Below, piece after piece: positions 7,814-16,179 of a stretch of 64,000 nt of DNA. Every line of letters begins with the position of its first letter. Positions within the stretch are counted from its first letter, which is position 1. This DNA comes from Halorubrum ruber. Lineage in GTDB: Archaea > Halobacteriota > Halobacteria > Halobacteriales > Haloferacaceae. The DNA is taken from NCBI RefSeq assembly GCF_018228765.1, contig NZ_CP073695.1:2775218-2839217 (forward strand), written 5' to 3'. Under the pieces are notes generated by a model that was not told the DNA's origin, ran no database searches, and saw nothing but the letters and a program-made list of their open reading frames with translations. The position numbers and the translations under genes are program-made.

Positions 7814-8446
7814 TTACCGCATCGGGACGAACCGCACGCCGCCGTGGTCCTCCCGGTCGATACCGTCCTCGCGGACGGTGAGCCGGACGAGGCGTTGGCG
7901 GCCGTCCTCGCGGACGGGAGCGACGACGCGACCGCCCGTCCGGACGCGGTCGACGATCGCGTCCGGGACCGACTCGGGCGCTGCGCAGGTGAGGTACGCC
8001 GCGTCGAACGGCGCCTCGTCGGCGAACGCCTCGCGGCCGTCCCCGGCCGCGACTGTCACGTCGTAGCCGAGGCGATCGAGTCGTTCGCGGGCGTCGGCGG
8101 CCAGTTCCGGGACGCGCTCGGCCGAGAACACGTTCCCCGGACCGACGACCTCGGCGACGACGGCGGCGTGGTAGCCGCAGCCGGTTCCCACCTCGAACAC
8201 GCGGTCGCCGCGCTCGATTTCGAGCAGGTCGGTCATCATCGCGACCATGTGCGGCGCGCTGACGGTCTGATCGTGGCCGATCGGGAGCGGTCGGTCGGCG
8301 TACGCCGACGCGCGCTGCGGTTCCGGGACGAACTCGTGGCGCGGGACGGCGCCGATCGCCGACAGCGTCCGCTCGCTCGCGTCGAGGCGATCGCGGAGCG
8401 CGTTCACCAGCTCGCGCCTGACGGCCGCGTGGTCGGCGTCGCTCAT
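7814..8446 (-). CDS. pcm: protein-L-isoaspartate O-methyltransferase
   Basis: A 210-residue repair enzyme that methylates L-isoaspartyl residues in damaged proteins so they can revert to aspartate. The family's TVSAPHM substrate motif is at 61-67 and SAM motif I, VGTGCGY, at 86-92. The ATG at 8446 gives the usual family length; the longer open frame upstream overlaps the Hsp20 gene and is rejected. With the divergent copy downstream it forms a tandem pair close to two small heat-shock genes, a grouping around protein quality control. Confidence 0.92.
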   Translation of the reverse strand: MSDADHAAVRRELVNALRDRLDASERTLSAIGAVPRHEFVPEPQRASAYADRPLPIGHDQTVSAPHMVAMMTDLLEIERGDRVFEVGTGCGYHAAVVAEVVGPGNVFSAERVPELAADARERLDRLGYDVTVAAGDGREAFADEAPFDAAYLTCAAPESVPDAIVDRVRTGGRVVAPVREDGRQRLVRLTVREDGIDREDHGGVRFVPMR

Positions 8447-8499
8447 GCGGGTAGTTAGCACGGGGAGCGTGGAGAAAGCACCGGCCAGAGAGGAAGGGA

Positions 8500-8913
8500 T
8501 TAGTTCACGTCGATCCGGTGTCCCTCGTCGGCGTCGACGGCGTCGAGCGGGACCGTCACGGTGAGCACGCCGTTCCGGTACGTCGCGGACGCGTCTCCGG
8601 TGCGGGCGGTCGCAGGGAGGTCGATAGTGCGGGTGACGGACTCGTGGCGCCGCTCGCGTCGGAGGTACCGCCGGTCGGCGTCCTCGCGCTCCGCGTCGCG
8701 CTCGGCCGCGATCGTGAGCCGGTCGTCGTCGACGCGGACGTCGATTCCGTCGCGGTCGAACCCCGGCAGGTCGGCGGTGACGACGAACTCGTCGTCGTAC
8801 TCGGCGACGTCGACGTCGGCGGTCCGGAGGTCGCGGCCCCAAGCCCGCTCGCCCGCGAAGGGGGTGCGGCCGAGGAACTGCTCGATCTCGTCGAAGGGAT
8901 TCGTCGTGTTCAT
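8500..8913 (-). CDS. Hsp20/alpha-crystallin small heat-shock protein
   Basis: A 137-residue small heat-shock protein, an ATP-independent holdase. The alpha-crystallin domain starts at VDVAEYDDEFVVTADLPGFD (about 33-52) and ends with the GVLTV strand motif, followed by a short C-terminal tail. The tail lacks a clear I-x-I anchor, so oligomer size is uncertain. It starts with the short N-terminus MNTTNPFDEIEQFLGR, which is shared in outline with the neighbouring Hsp20 (RDPFDEIEDLLER), pointing to a tandem duplication. Confidence 0.9.
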   Translation of the reverse strand: MNTTNPFDEIEQFLGRTPFAGERAWGRDLRTADVDVAEYDDEFVVTADLPGFDRDGIDVRVDDDRLTIAAERDAEREDADRRYLRRERRHESVTRTIDLPATARTGDASATYRNGVLTVTVPLDAVDADEGHRIDVN

Positions 8914-9028
8914 ACCAACAGGAAGGCGCCGCGAGGTATTAAACAGCGAGTGACGCGTGCTATCTCGCGGTCGCGGTGGTGATCGTCGCCCGGCGACGCG
9001 TAGGGTGTCAGTCGAACGCGTCCGAGGC

Positions 9029-9565
9029 TCAGCTGACGTCGATCGTGTGTCCGCGGTCGTCGTCGGGCGAGCGCTTGGGGAGCGTGACGGTGAGCACGCC
9101 GGCGTCGAACGAAGCCGTCGCCGCGTCGGCCTCGACCGGTTCCGGGATCGGGACCCGTCGGGAGACGGACCGGAGGCGGCGTTCGCGCCGGTGGTAGCGG
9201 ACCTCGTCGTCCTCGTGTGCGCCGTCGGCGGCGTCGGCCGCGGCGTCCGCGTCGGCCTCGTTGTCGTCGCCGTCGTCGCCCGCGTCCGCGACGTCGAACT
9301 CGCTCGACTCCTCGCGGGAGCCGGTGATTACGAGCGCGTCGTCGCGGAACTCGACGTCGACGTCGTCGGCGTCGAACCCGGGGAGATCGGCGACGACCGT
9401 GACTGCCTCGTCGTCCTCGATCACGTCGACGTCGACGTCGCGGGCGCCGGGGAAGCGCGGGACGTCGGGACCGCTCCCCTCCAGCGTGCCGCCGAGCTCC
9501 TCGAACTCACGGCCCATCCGTTCGAGCAGGTCCTCGATCTCGTCGAAGGGATCGCGTCGGGTCAT
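9029..9565 (-). CDS. Hsp20/alpha-crystallin small heat-shock protein, longer paralogue
   Basis: A 178-residue Hsp20. The N-terminus RDPFDEIEDLLERMGREF is amphipathic; the alpha-crystallin domain begins near VDVIEDDEAVTVVADLPGFD and ends with GVLTVTLPK. An acidic insertion of about 40 residues, very rich in Asp and Ala, interrupts the beta-sandwich loop; it accounts for the extra length compared with the downstream paralogue. The ATG at 9565 was chosen because the upstream codons overlap the photolyase gene region and are not Hsp20-like. Confidence 0.9.
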   Translation of the reverse strand: MTRRDPFDEIEDLLERMGREFEELGGTLEGSGPDVPRFPGARDVDVDVIEDDEAVTVVADLPGFDADDVDVEFRDDALVITGSREESSEFDVADAGDDGDDNEADADAAADAADGAHEDDEVRYHRRERRLRSVSRRVPIPEPVEADAATASFDAGVLTVTLPKRSPDDDRGHTIDVS

Positions 9566-9674
9566 ACGGGTCAGGATTCGGGACGGAGCGTCTTGAACGT
9601 ACTGGCGGAGAGGGAAGGTAGCGAGGTCCGAGACGCGGCGACAGACACTATCCGCTGGCGCCCCAGGCGATCGT

Positions 9675-11066
9675 ATGCGCCTGTTCTGGCACCGAGGCGA
9701 CGCGCGGACGCGGGACAACGCCGGCCTCGCGGCCGCGGCTCGGGAGGGAGAGGGAGCAGTGGTCCCAGCGTTCGTCTACGATTCCGACCTGCTCGCGACC
9801 GTCGGCGCGCGTCAGCGCGCCTTCTTCCTCCGACACGTGAAGCGACTGGAAGAGCGGTACCGCGAACTCGGGAGCGACCTGATCGTCCGCGCGGGCGACC
9901 CGGACGAGGTCCTCGTCGATCTCGCCGACGAGTACGACGCCGAGGCGGTGTACTACGACGAGCACTACCGGCCGGCGCGCCGGAATCGACAGCGTGCGGT
10001 CGAGGAGGCGCTCGCCGGCGCGGGCGTCGAGACGGACTCGCGGACCGACCTCGTGCTGGTGGACCCCGGGCGGTTAGAGGAGCGCTACCCGAACCACAGC
10101 CAGTTCCACGACGACTGGGAGGCGGTGCCGAAGCGCGGACCGTACGCCGAGCCGGAGCCCGACGACCTCGCCGACGTGCGCGACGGGAAGACGGTCCCCG
10201 AACCCGACGCCGACATCGACCTCCCGGACGCGGGGTACGAGGCCGCCCGCGAGCGGTTCGACGGCTTCCTCGAAGGAGGGATCGCCTCGTACAACGACAC
10301 TCGCGACGACCTCGCGCGGGCCGTGGAGGCGCCGACTCGCGCGGTCTCGCGGATGTCGCCGTACCTCGCGACGGGCGCGATCGGAATCCGAGAACTGTGG
10401 GCGGGCGCAGGCGACGCGTACGACGCCGCGACCGGCGGCGAGCGCCGCAACGTCGATAAGTACCGGTACGAGCTGTCGTGGCGCGAGCAGATGTACCACC
10501 TGCTGTACTACAACCCCGACCTCGCCGTCTCGAACTACAAGTCGTTCCCCAACGAGATCGCGTGGCGAGAGTCGGACGCGGAGTTCGAGGCGTGGGCGCG
10601 CGGCGAGACCGGCTACCCGCTCGTCGACGCCGGGATGCGACAGCTGAACACGGAGGGATATATTCACAACCGGCCGCGGCAGGTAGTCGCGAGCTTCCTC
10701 ACGAAACACCTCCTGATCGACTGGCGGCGCGGGGCGCGCTACTTCACCAAGCAGCTGATCGACCACGACTACGCCTCGAACCACGGCGCGTGGCAGTGGA
10801 CGGCCTCGACCGGCACCGACTCCGTCGACGTGCGCATCTTCGATCCGGTGAGCCAGATGAGCAAGTACGACGCGGACGCGCGCTTCGTGAAGGCGTACGT
10901 CCCGGAGCTCGCGGACGTGCCGGCAGACAAGGTCGTCGACTGGCCGACCCTCTCGCGGGCGGAGCGCGAGGAGCTGGCGCCCGACTACCCGAACCCGATC
11001 GTCGACCGGAACGAGGGGTACGAGCGCGCCCAGCGCGTCTTCGAGGAGGCGCTCGGGAAGCGCTGA
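9675..11066 (+). CDS. phr: deoxyribodipyrimidine photolyase (cryptochrome/photolyase family)
   Basis: A 463-residue FAD enzyme that reverses UV-induced pyrimidine dimers with light. The N-terminal alpha/beta antenna-cofactor domain starts RLFWHRGDARTRDNAGL. The C-terminal FAD domain shows YRYELSWREQMYHLL, TGYPLVDAGMRQL, the NRPRQVVASFLTKHLLIDWRRG helix and SNHGAWQWTASTGTD, all hallmarks of class I CPD photolyases. Conserved tryptophans for electron transfer are present. It is a free-standing gene between the Hsp20 pair and ilvA, in keeping with high solar exposure of salt-lake archaea. Confidence 0.93.
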   Translation: MRLFWHRGDARTRDNAGLAAAAREGEGAVVPAFVYDSDLLATVGARQRAFFLRHVKRLEERYRELGSDLIVRAGDPDEVLVDLADEYDAEAVYYDEHYRPARRNRQRAVEEALAGAGVETDSRTDLVLVDPGRLEERYPNHSQFHDDWEAVPKRGPYAEPEPDDLADVRDGKTVPEPDADIDLPDAGYEAARERFDGFLEGGIASYNDTRDDLARAVEAPTRAVSRMSPYLATGAIGIRELWAGAGDAYDAATGGERRNVDKYRYELSWREQMYHLLYYNPDLAVSNYKSFPNEIAWRESDAEFEAWARGETGYPLVDAGMRQLNTEGYIHNRPRQVVASFLTKHLLIDWRRGARYFTKQLIDHDYASNHGAWQWTASTGTDSVDVRIFDPVSQMSKYDADARFVKAYVPELADVPADKVVDWPTLSRAEREELAPDYPNPIVDRNEGYERAQRVFEEALGKR

Positions 11067-11141
11067 GCGGGGCGGAGAGCGAGGCGGGAACCGGGTTCCG
11101 TATCCGAGTTCTTATCACGCGACCGGGCGAAGGCCGAGGTC

Positions 11142-12404
11142 ATGTCCCCCGTCACGATCGACGACGTCGAGGCCGCCGCCGAGCGGCTCGCCGGCACCGA
11201 CATCGTCCAGCGAACGCCCGTCGAGCGGAGCCGGTCGCTGAGCGAGCGGTGCGGCGCCGACGTGCGCCTCAAGATGGAGCACCTCCAGCGCACCGGCTCG
11301 TTCAAGACGCGCGGCGCGTACAACGCGATCTCGCGGGCGGTCGCCGGCTCGGGTGCGGGGACCGACGAGCCCGCGATCGAGCGCGTCGTGGCCGCGAGCG
11401 CGGGCAACCACGCGCAGGGGGTGGCGCTGGCGGCCGCCGACGCCGGGATCGACGCGACGATCGTGATGCCGGAGTCGGCGCCCGCGGCGAAGATCGAGGC
11501 GACGCGCGCGTACGGCGCCGAGGTCGTCCTCCGCGGGAGCGCGTTCCCCGAGGCGATGGAACACGCCCGGACGCTGACCGACGAGCCCGGGACGCGGTTC
11601 GTCCACGCGTTCGACGACCCGGACGTGGTCGCCGGGCAGGGGACGCTCGGCTTGGAGGTGATAGATCAGGTGCCCGACGCCGACGCGGTCCTCGTCCCCG
11701 TGGGCGGCGGGGGGCTCGCGGGGGGCGTTGCGACCGCGGTGAAGGCGCGCTCGCCCGAGACGCGGGTGGTGGGCGTCCAGACCGAAGGGGCGTCGACGCT
11801 CTCGGAGAGCCTCGCGGCCGGCGAGCTGGTGACCCGCGAGGAGCCCGACACGATCGCGGACGGCATCGCAACCGGCGGGCTGAGCGACCTCACCTTCGAG
11901 CTGCTGGACGAACATCTCGACGAGACCGTCGTCGTGAGCGACGACGACGTGGCGAGCGCGATCCTGCTCCTCTTAGAGCGCGCGAAGCAGATGGTCGAGG
12001 GCGCGGGCGCGACCGCCGCGGCCGCCCTCTTAAATGACGACGCGGTCGACGAGCTCGACCTCGCCGGCGAGACGGTCGTCCCCCTCCTCTGCGGGGGCAA
12101 CATCGACGTGACGACGCTGAAGGAGGTCGTGACGCACGCGCTCGTCGACCGCGACCAGCTGATCGAGCTCTCCGTCCGCATCGACGACACGCCCGGGACG
12201 ATGGGCGAGATAGCCACCCTGATCGGCGGCGAGCGCGCGAACATCCGGACGGTGCGCCACGAGCGCAGCCGCCCGGACCTGCCGGTGGGCGACGCCGACC
12301 TCGTGTTCGAGGTGGAGACGAACGGCCCGGCCCACGTCGACCGCGTCCTGTCGGCGGTGCGCGAGGCAGGGTACGAGGTCGAGTGGACGACGCGAGAGGA
12401 GTGA
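11142..12404 (+). CDS. ilvA: threonine ammonia-lyase (threonine deaminase)
   Basis: A 420-residue PLP enzyme converting L-threonine to 2-oxobutanoate and ammonia. The PLP lysine is Lys55 in TGSFKTRGAY; ASAGNHAQGVALAA binds substrate and the glycine-rich GGGGLAGG loop holds the phosphate. A C-terminal ACT-like region (about 335-420, SVRIDDTPGTMGEIATLIGG) suggests allosteric control by an amino acid. It may serve isoleucine synthesis or threonine breakdown; no other isoleucine genes are nearby. Dispersed element copy A begins 16 bp after its stop. Confidence 0.92.
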   Translation: MSPVTIDDVEAAAERLAGTDIVQRTPVERSRSLSERCGADVRLKMEHLQRTGSFKTRGAYNAISRAVAGSGAGTDEPAIERVVAASAGNHAQGVALAAADAGIDATIVMPESAPAAKIEATRAYGAEVVLRGSAFPEAMEHARTLTDEPGTRFVHAFDDPDVVAGQGTLGLEVIDQVPDADAVLVPVGGGGLAGGVATAVKARSPETRVVGVQTEGASTLSESLAAGELVTREEPDTIADGIATGGLSDLTFELLDEHLDETVVVSDDDVASAILLLLERAKQMVEGAGATAAAALLNDDAVDELDLAGETVVPLLCGGNIDVTTLKEVVTHALVDRDQLIELSVRIDDTPGTMGEIATLIGGERANIRTVRHERSRPDLPVGDADLVFEVETNGPAHVDRVLSAVREAGYEVEWTTREE

Positions 12405-12420
12405 GAGTCAGCATCGGTGA

Positions 12421-12780
12421 TTTATAAATAAAACCGTGGTGGCGCGCGCCTCCGAGCGCCCGACGGGGCGCGAGGAGCGCGTGCGAGGGAGTCGGCCGGC
12501 CGGAGCGAAGCGGAGGCCGGCCGACGAGGCTGGGGAGGCGTGAGGCTGCGGTTGCTGTGCGGGGCGGGACTCAAAGGGGCAGCCGCGAGGGCGACGTAGG
12601 CGACGCAAGCACTGGAACGAGGGAGCGAACGCAGTGAGCGACCGAGTGAAGCGCGCAGCGAGCGTACGTCGCCCTCGCGGCTGGGGCTTTGGCGGCGTTC
12701 GCCGCCGATCCGTTATCGGCTATTTATAAACGAGCGGCTGGGCTTTGGCGGTGTTCGCCGTACCGCCTTGCCATTTATAT
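12421..12780 (+). repeat. dispersed structured element, copy A (with duplicated tail)
   Basis: Fills the gap between ilvA and the next gene. TTTATAAAT box at 12421-12429. Hairpin 1: 12442-12448 with 12478-12484 (one G-U), inner 12456-12461 with 12466-12471. Hairpin 2: 12491-12500 with 12516-12525, 10 perfect pairs around the constant loop CGGAGCGAAGCGGAG. Invariant block GGGACTCAAAGGGGCAG at 12566-12582. Long helix 3: 12580-12598 with 12665-12683, 19 perfect pairs. Tail CTGGGGCTTTGG starts at 12681 and ends at a TTTATAAA box (12723-12730); a diverged second tail follows from 12734, 57 bp after the first. Open frames inside it are not credible genes. I infer a structured RNA; transcription is unproven. 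Confidence 0.8.
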
Positions 12781-12887
12781 TCAGAAATTTCAAAAAGCAA
12801 AGAATGGGCCGGCCGTCTAGCTAAAACAATTCTCTGTCTTCGTGTTCCGTAGAAAACATTATCAGCGAAAAGTTACGTATTCCGCAT

Positions 12888-13268
12888 ATGGGTAACAGTT
12901 CCAAAACGGATCTACAGCGAGATATTCTCCTCACATGGTGGGAAAATCCGAATGCGACGAATCAGGAGATTGCGGACGCGTGTGACTGCTCCGCGTCGTA
13001 CGTCAGCCAGATCAAGAACCGGTTCGACAACTACAACGAGTTCGACGCGATGATGGACAGACAGGACGCCGAGTTAGAACGGATGTTCGGCGATGACATC
13101 TTCGAAAGCAGTGGAAAGACACCGGCGGCAGTAGAACCGGAGGGACCGGGGATCGCAGAGCAATGGGACGATATTCCGAACAACATCCCGGGGCTATTGA
13201 TAAAGGCCATTGTTGTGATGGTACTCGGCTACGCAGCAGTACAGATCGGGACAATTCTCTTTCTCTAA
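12888..13268 (+). CDS. HTH protein with C-terminal membrane anchor
   Basis: A 126-residue protein with an N-terminal winged-helix-like HTH (about residues 8-45: ILLTWWENPNATNQEIADAC, then SASYVSQIKNRF), an acidic linker, and a single hydrophobic C-terminal helix (LLIKAIVVMVLGYAAVQIGT, about 102-124). The layout is that of a membrane-tethered DNA-binding regulator. GC content is clearly below that of neighbours, and the gene stands alone after dispersed element copy A and before cysS. I cannot name a target or ligand. Confidence 0.75.
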   Translation: MGNSSKTDLQRDILLTWWENPNATNQEIADACDCSASYVSQIKNRFDNYNEFDAMMDRQDAELERMFGDDIFESSGKTPAAVEPEGPGIAEQWDDIPNNIPGLLIKAIVVMVLGYAAVQIGTILFL

Positions 13269-13325
13269 CTGCTTTTGAAGTGCGATTCAAGAGTCCAGGC
13301 GGAGTGATCTCGCCCAATCCGACGG

Positions 13326-13332
13326 TTTAAAA
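13326..13332 (+). promoter_or_regulatory. TATA box for cysS
   Basis: TTTAAAA centred about 29 nt upstream of the cysS ATG at 13358, giving a nearly leaderless transcript. Confidence 0.65.
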
Positions 13333-13357
13333 GGCTCACCTCGGCAACCACGTCGTA

Positions 13358-14839
13358 ATGAGTCTCGTCGTCACCGACACCCTGGAAGACGAGCGCGTCG
13401 AGTTCACCGCGGACGGCGACGTCACGCTGTACGTCTGCGGCCTGACGGTGTCGGACGACCCCCACCTCGGCCACGCCCGGCTGTGGTTCCACGCCGACGT
13501 CCTCCACCGGTGGCTCGAACACGAGGGGTACGACGTGCGCCACGTCGAGAACGTCACCGACGTCAACGAGAAGATCACCGCCCGCGTCGGGGAGCGCGAC
13601 GAGTGGGCCGCCGAGCGCGACGTGGCCGAGACGTTCACCGCGACCACCTTCGACGCGATGCGCGGGCTGAACCTCAAGCGCGCCGAGGTGTACCCGCGCG
13701 TTACCGAGCACGTCCCGGAGATACTCGACCTCGTCGAGACCCTGATCGAGAAGGGGTACGCCTACGAGGCGAACGGCTCCGTCTACTTCGACGTGACGCG
13801 GTTCGAGGAGTACGGGAAGCTCTCGAACCAAGACCTCAACGCGCTCGAAGCGCAGGGCGAGCCGGACGAGCGCTCGGAGAAGCGCAACCCGTCGGACTTC
13901 GCCCTCTGGAAGGCGGACGGCGTCAGCGAGACCGCGGCGCGCGAGCACGCGAAACACGACCACGGCGCGGAGACACCCGACGGCGAGACGTGGGAGTCGC
14001 CCTGGAGCGAGGGGCGGCCCGGCTGGCACGTGGAGTGCTCGGCGATGTCGACGACGCACCTCGGCGACACGCTCGATATTCACATGGGCGGCCGCGACCT
14101 CGTCTTCCCGCACCACGAAAACGAGATCGCGCAGTCGGAGGCCGCCACCGGCGAGGCGTTCGCGCGCCACTGGCTCCACGTCGGCTTACTGGAGATGGAC
14201 GGCGAGAAGATGTCATCCTCGATCGGCAACTTCTGGACCGTGCCGGACGCCTTAGAGGAGCTCGGCGTCAACGTGGTCCGGACCTTCTACGCCGGCGCCG
14301 CCTACCGCTCCGAGCAGGCGCTCACCGAGGAGACGATCGCCGAGGCCGAGGAGCGCTGGGAGCGCCTCTCGCGCACCTACGACCGCGCGGTCGAGGCGGT
14401 CGACTCGACCGACGCCCGCGCGAAGGCCGAAGACGAGGAACTCCGCGGCGCGGTCGAAGCCGCACGCGACGATTTCGCGGCCGCGATGAACGACGACCTC
14501 AACCTCCGGGAGGCGACCGCGGCCCTGCTGGACCTCACCGACGCGGTGAATCGGCACGTGGACGACAACAGCGACTCCGCCTACGACTACCGCGGCCTCC
14601 GCGAGGCGGTGGAGGCGTTCGAGGAGTTCGGCGGCGACGTGCTCGGCCTCCAGTTCGAATCCGAGAGCGACGGCGACGTGGATCTGGCCGGCGAGCTGGT
14701 CGAACTCGTCCTCGACGTGCGCGAGGCCGAGCGCGAGGCCGGCAACTACAAGCGCGCCGACGAGCTCCGCGACGCGCTTCGTGACGTTGGCGTTGAGATT
14801 GAAGATGGTCCAGACGGCGCGACGTACCGATTCGAATAG
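13358..14839 (+). CDS. cysS: cysteinyl-tRNA synthetase
   Basis: A 493-residue class I aminoacyl-tRNA synthetase charging tRNA-Cys. The zinc ligand Cys27 lies in YVCGLTVSDDPHLGHAR, which also carries the HIGH-type motif (HLGH, 36-39). A second zinc region is GWHVECSAMS, and the KMSSS motif starts at Lys284 (EKMSSSIG). A C-terminal DALR-type helical domain runs from about 335 and ends in a small tRNA-binding segment. It is monocistronic; dispersed element copy B follows its 3' end. Confidence 0.96.
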   Translation: MSLVVTDTLEDERVEFTADGDVTLYVCGLTVSDDPHLGHARLWFHADVLHRWLEHEGYDVRHVENVTDVNEKITARVGERDEWAAERDVAETFTATTFDAMRGLNLKRAEVYPRVTEHVPEILDLVETLIEKGYAYEANGSVYFDVTRFEEYGKLSNQDLNALEAQGEPDERSEKRNPSDFALWKADGVSETAAREHAKHDHGAETPDGETWESPWSEGRPGWHVECSAMSTTHLGDTLDIHMGGRDLVFPHHENEIAQSEAATGEAFARHWLHVGLLEMDGEKMSSSIGNFWTVPDALEELGVNVVRTFYAGAAYRSEQALTEETIAEAEERWERLSRTYDRAVEAVDSTDARAKAEDEELRGAVEAARDDFAAAMNDDLNLREATAALLDLTDAVNRHVDDNSDSAYDYRGLREAVEAFEEFGGDVLGLQFESESDGDVDLAGELVELVLDVREAEREAGNYKRADELRDALRDVGVEIEDGPDGATYRFE

Positions 14840-14925
14840 GACGCGTACACAAACTTTTCCGAGGCGGCCGGTAGTTAGGTGACGAGTGCCGGTGTTCGTG
14901 CGCGGCGTTTTGTTGTTCGCAGTGG

Positions 14926-15212
14926 CACGGAGAACACCTCCAAAGCCCCAGCCGCGAGGACTCGATGCGCTCGCTGCGGTCCTCGTCACTCGTTTCACTT
15001 GTTCCTGCGGTCCTTACGTCGCGCGTCTTCGTCCTCGCGGCTGCCCCTTTGAGTCCCGCCCCGCACAGCACCGCACCTCACACCTCCCCAGCCTCGTCGG
15101 CCTCCCTCCGCTTCGCTCCGGTCGGCCGACTCCCTCGCACGCGCTCCTCACGGCCGCCGACGGCGGCCGCTCAGAGGCGCGCGCCACCGCACCGCTGCGT
15201 TCATTTATAAAT
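14926..15212 (-). repeat. dispersed structured element, copy B
   Basis: Occupies the convergent gap between cysS and pheA, element orientation minus. TTTATAAAT box at 15204-15212. Hairpin 2 pairs 15124-15130 with 15096-15102 (7 bp) around the constant CGGAGCGAAGCGGAG sequence. Helix 3 pairs 14949-14961 with 15031-15043 (13 bp), then an internal loop and four more pairs (14967-14970 with 15021-15024). The invariant block GGGACTCAAAGGGGCAG is at 15041-15057. The tail hairpin reads GGAG-GTGTT-CTCC, where other copies have GGCG-GTGTT-CGCC: a two-sided change. This copy has a single tail and no tail-side TATA box. Confidence 0.78.
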
Positions 15213-15287
15213 AGTCGTCATCGTCGGATCTGATAATTTAAATATCTGATCGGCGGCGTTGAATCGTAATCTCCCGAAGTCGAGCCC

Positions 15288-16094
15288 TCAGTCCAATACG
15301 TGTTCGGTGTCGTACGAGCCGAGCACCTTTACCCACCCGTTGTCCGCGATGGCCTCGACGTCCTCGACCGCCTTCGCCATGTGGTCCTCGTAGAGGCCGG
15401 CGTCCACGTCGAAGTGGAACAGGTAGTCGCCGAGGCGCTCGCCGCTCGGGCGCGACTCGATCCGCGAGAGGTTGAGGTTGCGGTCGGCGAACGCCTCCAG
15501 CAGCTCCAAGAGGAGGCCGGGGTAGTTCGCGTTCGGGTAGACGATCAGCGTCGTCTTCCCGCCGGCGTCGGAGCGCGCGGACTCGGGCGCGACGACGAGG
15601 AACCGGGTCGCGTTCGAGGTTCGGTCTTGGATGTCCGCGGCGAGGATATCGAGATCGTCGCCGGCGTTGTCCGGGTGGCCGATGCCGGCGACGCGGGCGT
15701 CCTCGCGGGCGCGCTCGACCCCGCGGGCCGTGGAGGCGACCGCTTCGAGGCCGGCGTCCGGGTAGTTCGCCTCCAGCCAGTTCCGACACTGCGCGAGCGC
15801 CTGCGAGTGGCTCGCGACGACTTCGAACCCGTCGTCCTGCGCGAGGAGGGCGTGCCGGATCGGCGTGACGACCTCGCGGGTGACCGCCACGTCGTAGTCG
15901 GCGAGCGCGTCGAGGCTCTCCGTGACGGAGCCCTCGATGCTGTTCTCGATGGGGACGACCCCGCGCTCGAACTCGCCGCTCGCGACGGCGTCGACGATCG
16001 CGGTGACCGACTCTCGGAACGACACCTCGGCGGCGACGGAGCGAGCGGCGCGGTGCGAGTACGTGCCGGCGGGGCCCAGCGTGACGGCGTTCAT
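15288..16094 (-). CDS. pheA: prephenate dehydratase
   Basis: A 268-residue enzyme turning prephenate into phenylpyruvate for phenylalanine synthesis. The catalytic domain opens with VTLGPAGTYSHRAARSVA; VVPIENSIEGSVTESLD and the SNATRFLVV segment (containing the catalytic Thr) follow. The C-terminal ACT domain (about 190-268) carries the phenylalanine-binding ESRPSGERLGDYLFHFD motif, so feedback inhibition is expected. Usual length for a monofunctional archaeal enzyme without chorismate mutase. Confidence 0.95.
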   Translation of the reverse strand: MNAVTLGPAGTYSHRAARSVAAEVSFRESVTAIVDAVASGEFERGVVPIENSIEGSVTESLDALADYDVAVTREVVTPIRHALLAQDDGFEVVASHSQALAQCRNWLEANYPDAGLEAVASTARGVERAREDARVAGIGHPDNAGDDLDILAADIQDRTSNATRFLVVAPESARSDAGGKTTLIVYPNANYPGLLLELLEAFADRNLNLSRIESRPSGERLGDYLFHFDVDAGLYEDHMAKAVEDVEAIADNGWVKVLGSYDTEHVLD

Positions 16095-16179
16095 TACCCC
16101 ACCGTACCGGGGGCGGCGAGAAAAGCCTGCGGGGCGCGGCGATGTTTCCGGAGCGGTCAGGTCGGATCCGCGGAGGGGG

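Noticed and set aside
12408-12608. Open frames inside the dispersed elements (several contain a CPFES-like string on the strand opposite the element)
   Set aside because: The shared string comes from the invariant block GGGACTCAAAGGGGCAG. Outside it the frames shift between copies through indels, while nucleotide pairing is preserved; composition is Arg/Pro-rich shadow sequence. The constraint is structural, not coding.
12421-12780. Transposon or MITE explanation for the dispersed elements
   Set aside because: Not excluded, but no terminal inverted repeats, target duplications or transposase were seen, and copies differ mainly by compensatory helix changes rather than by decay.
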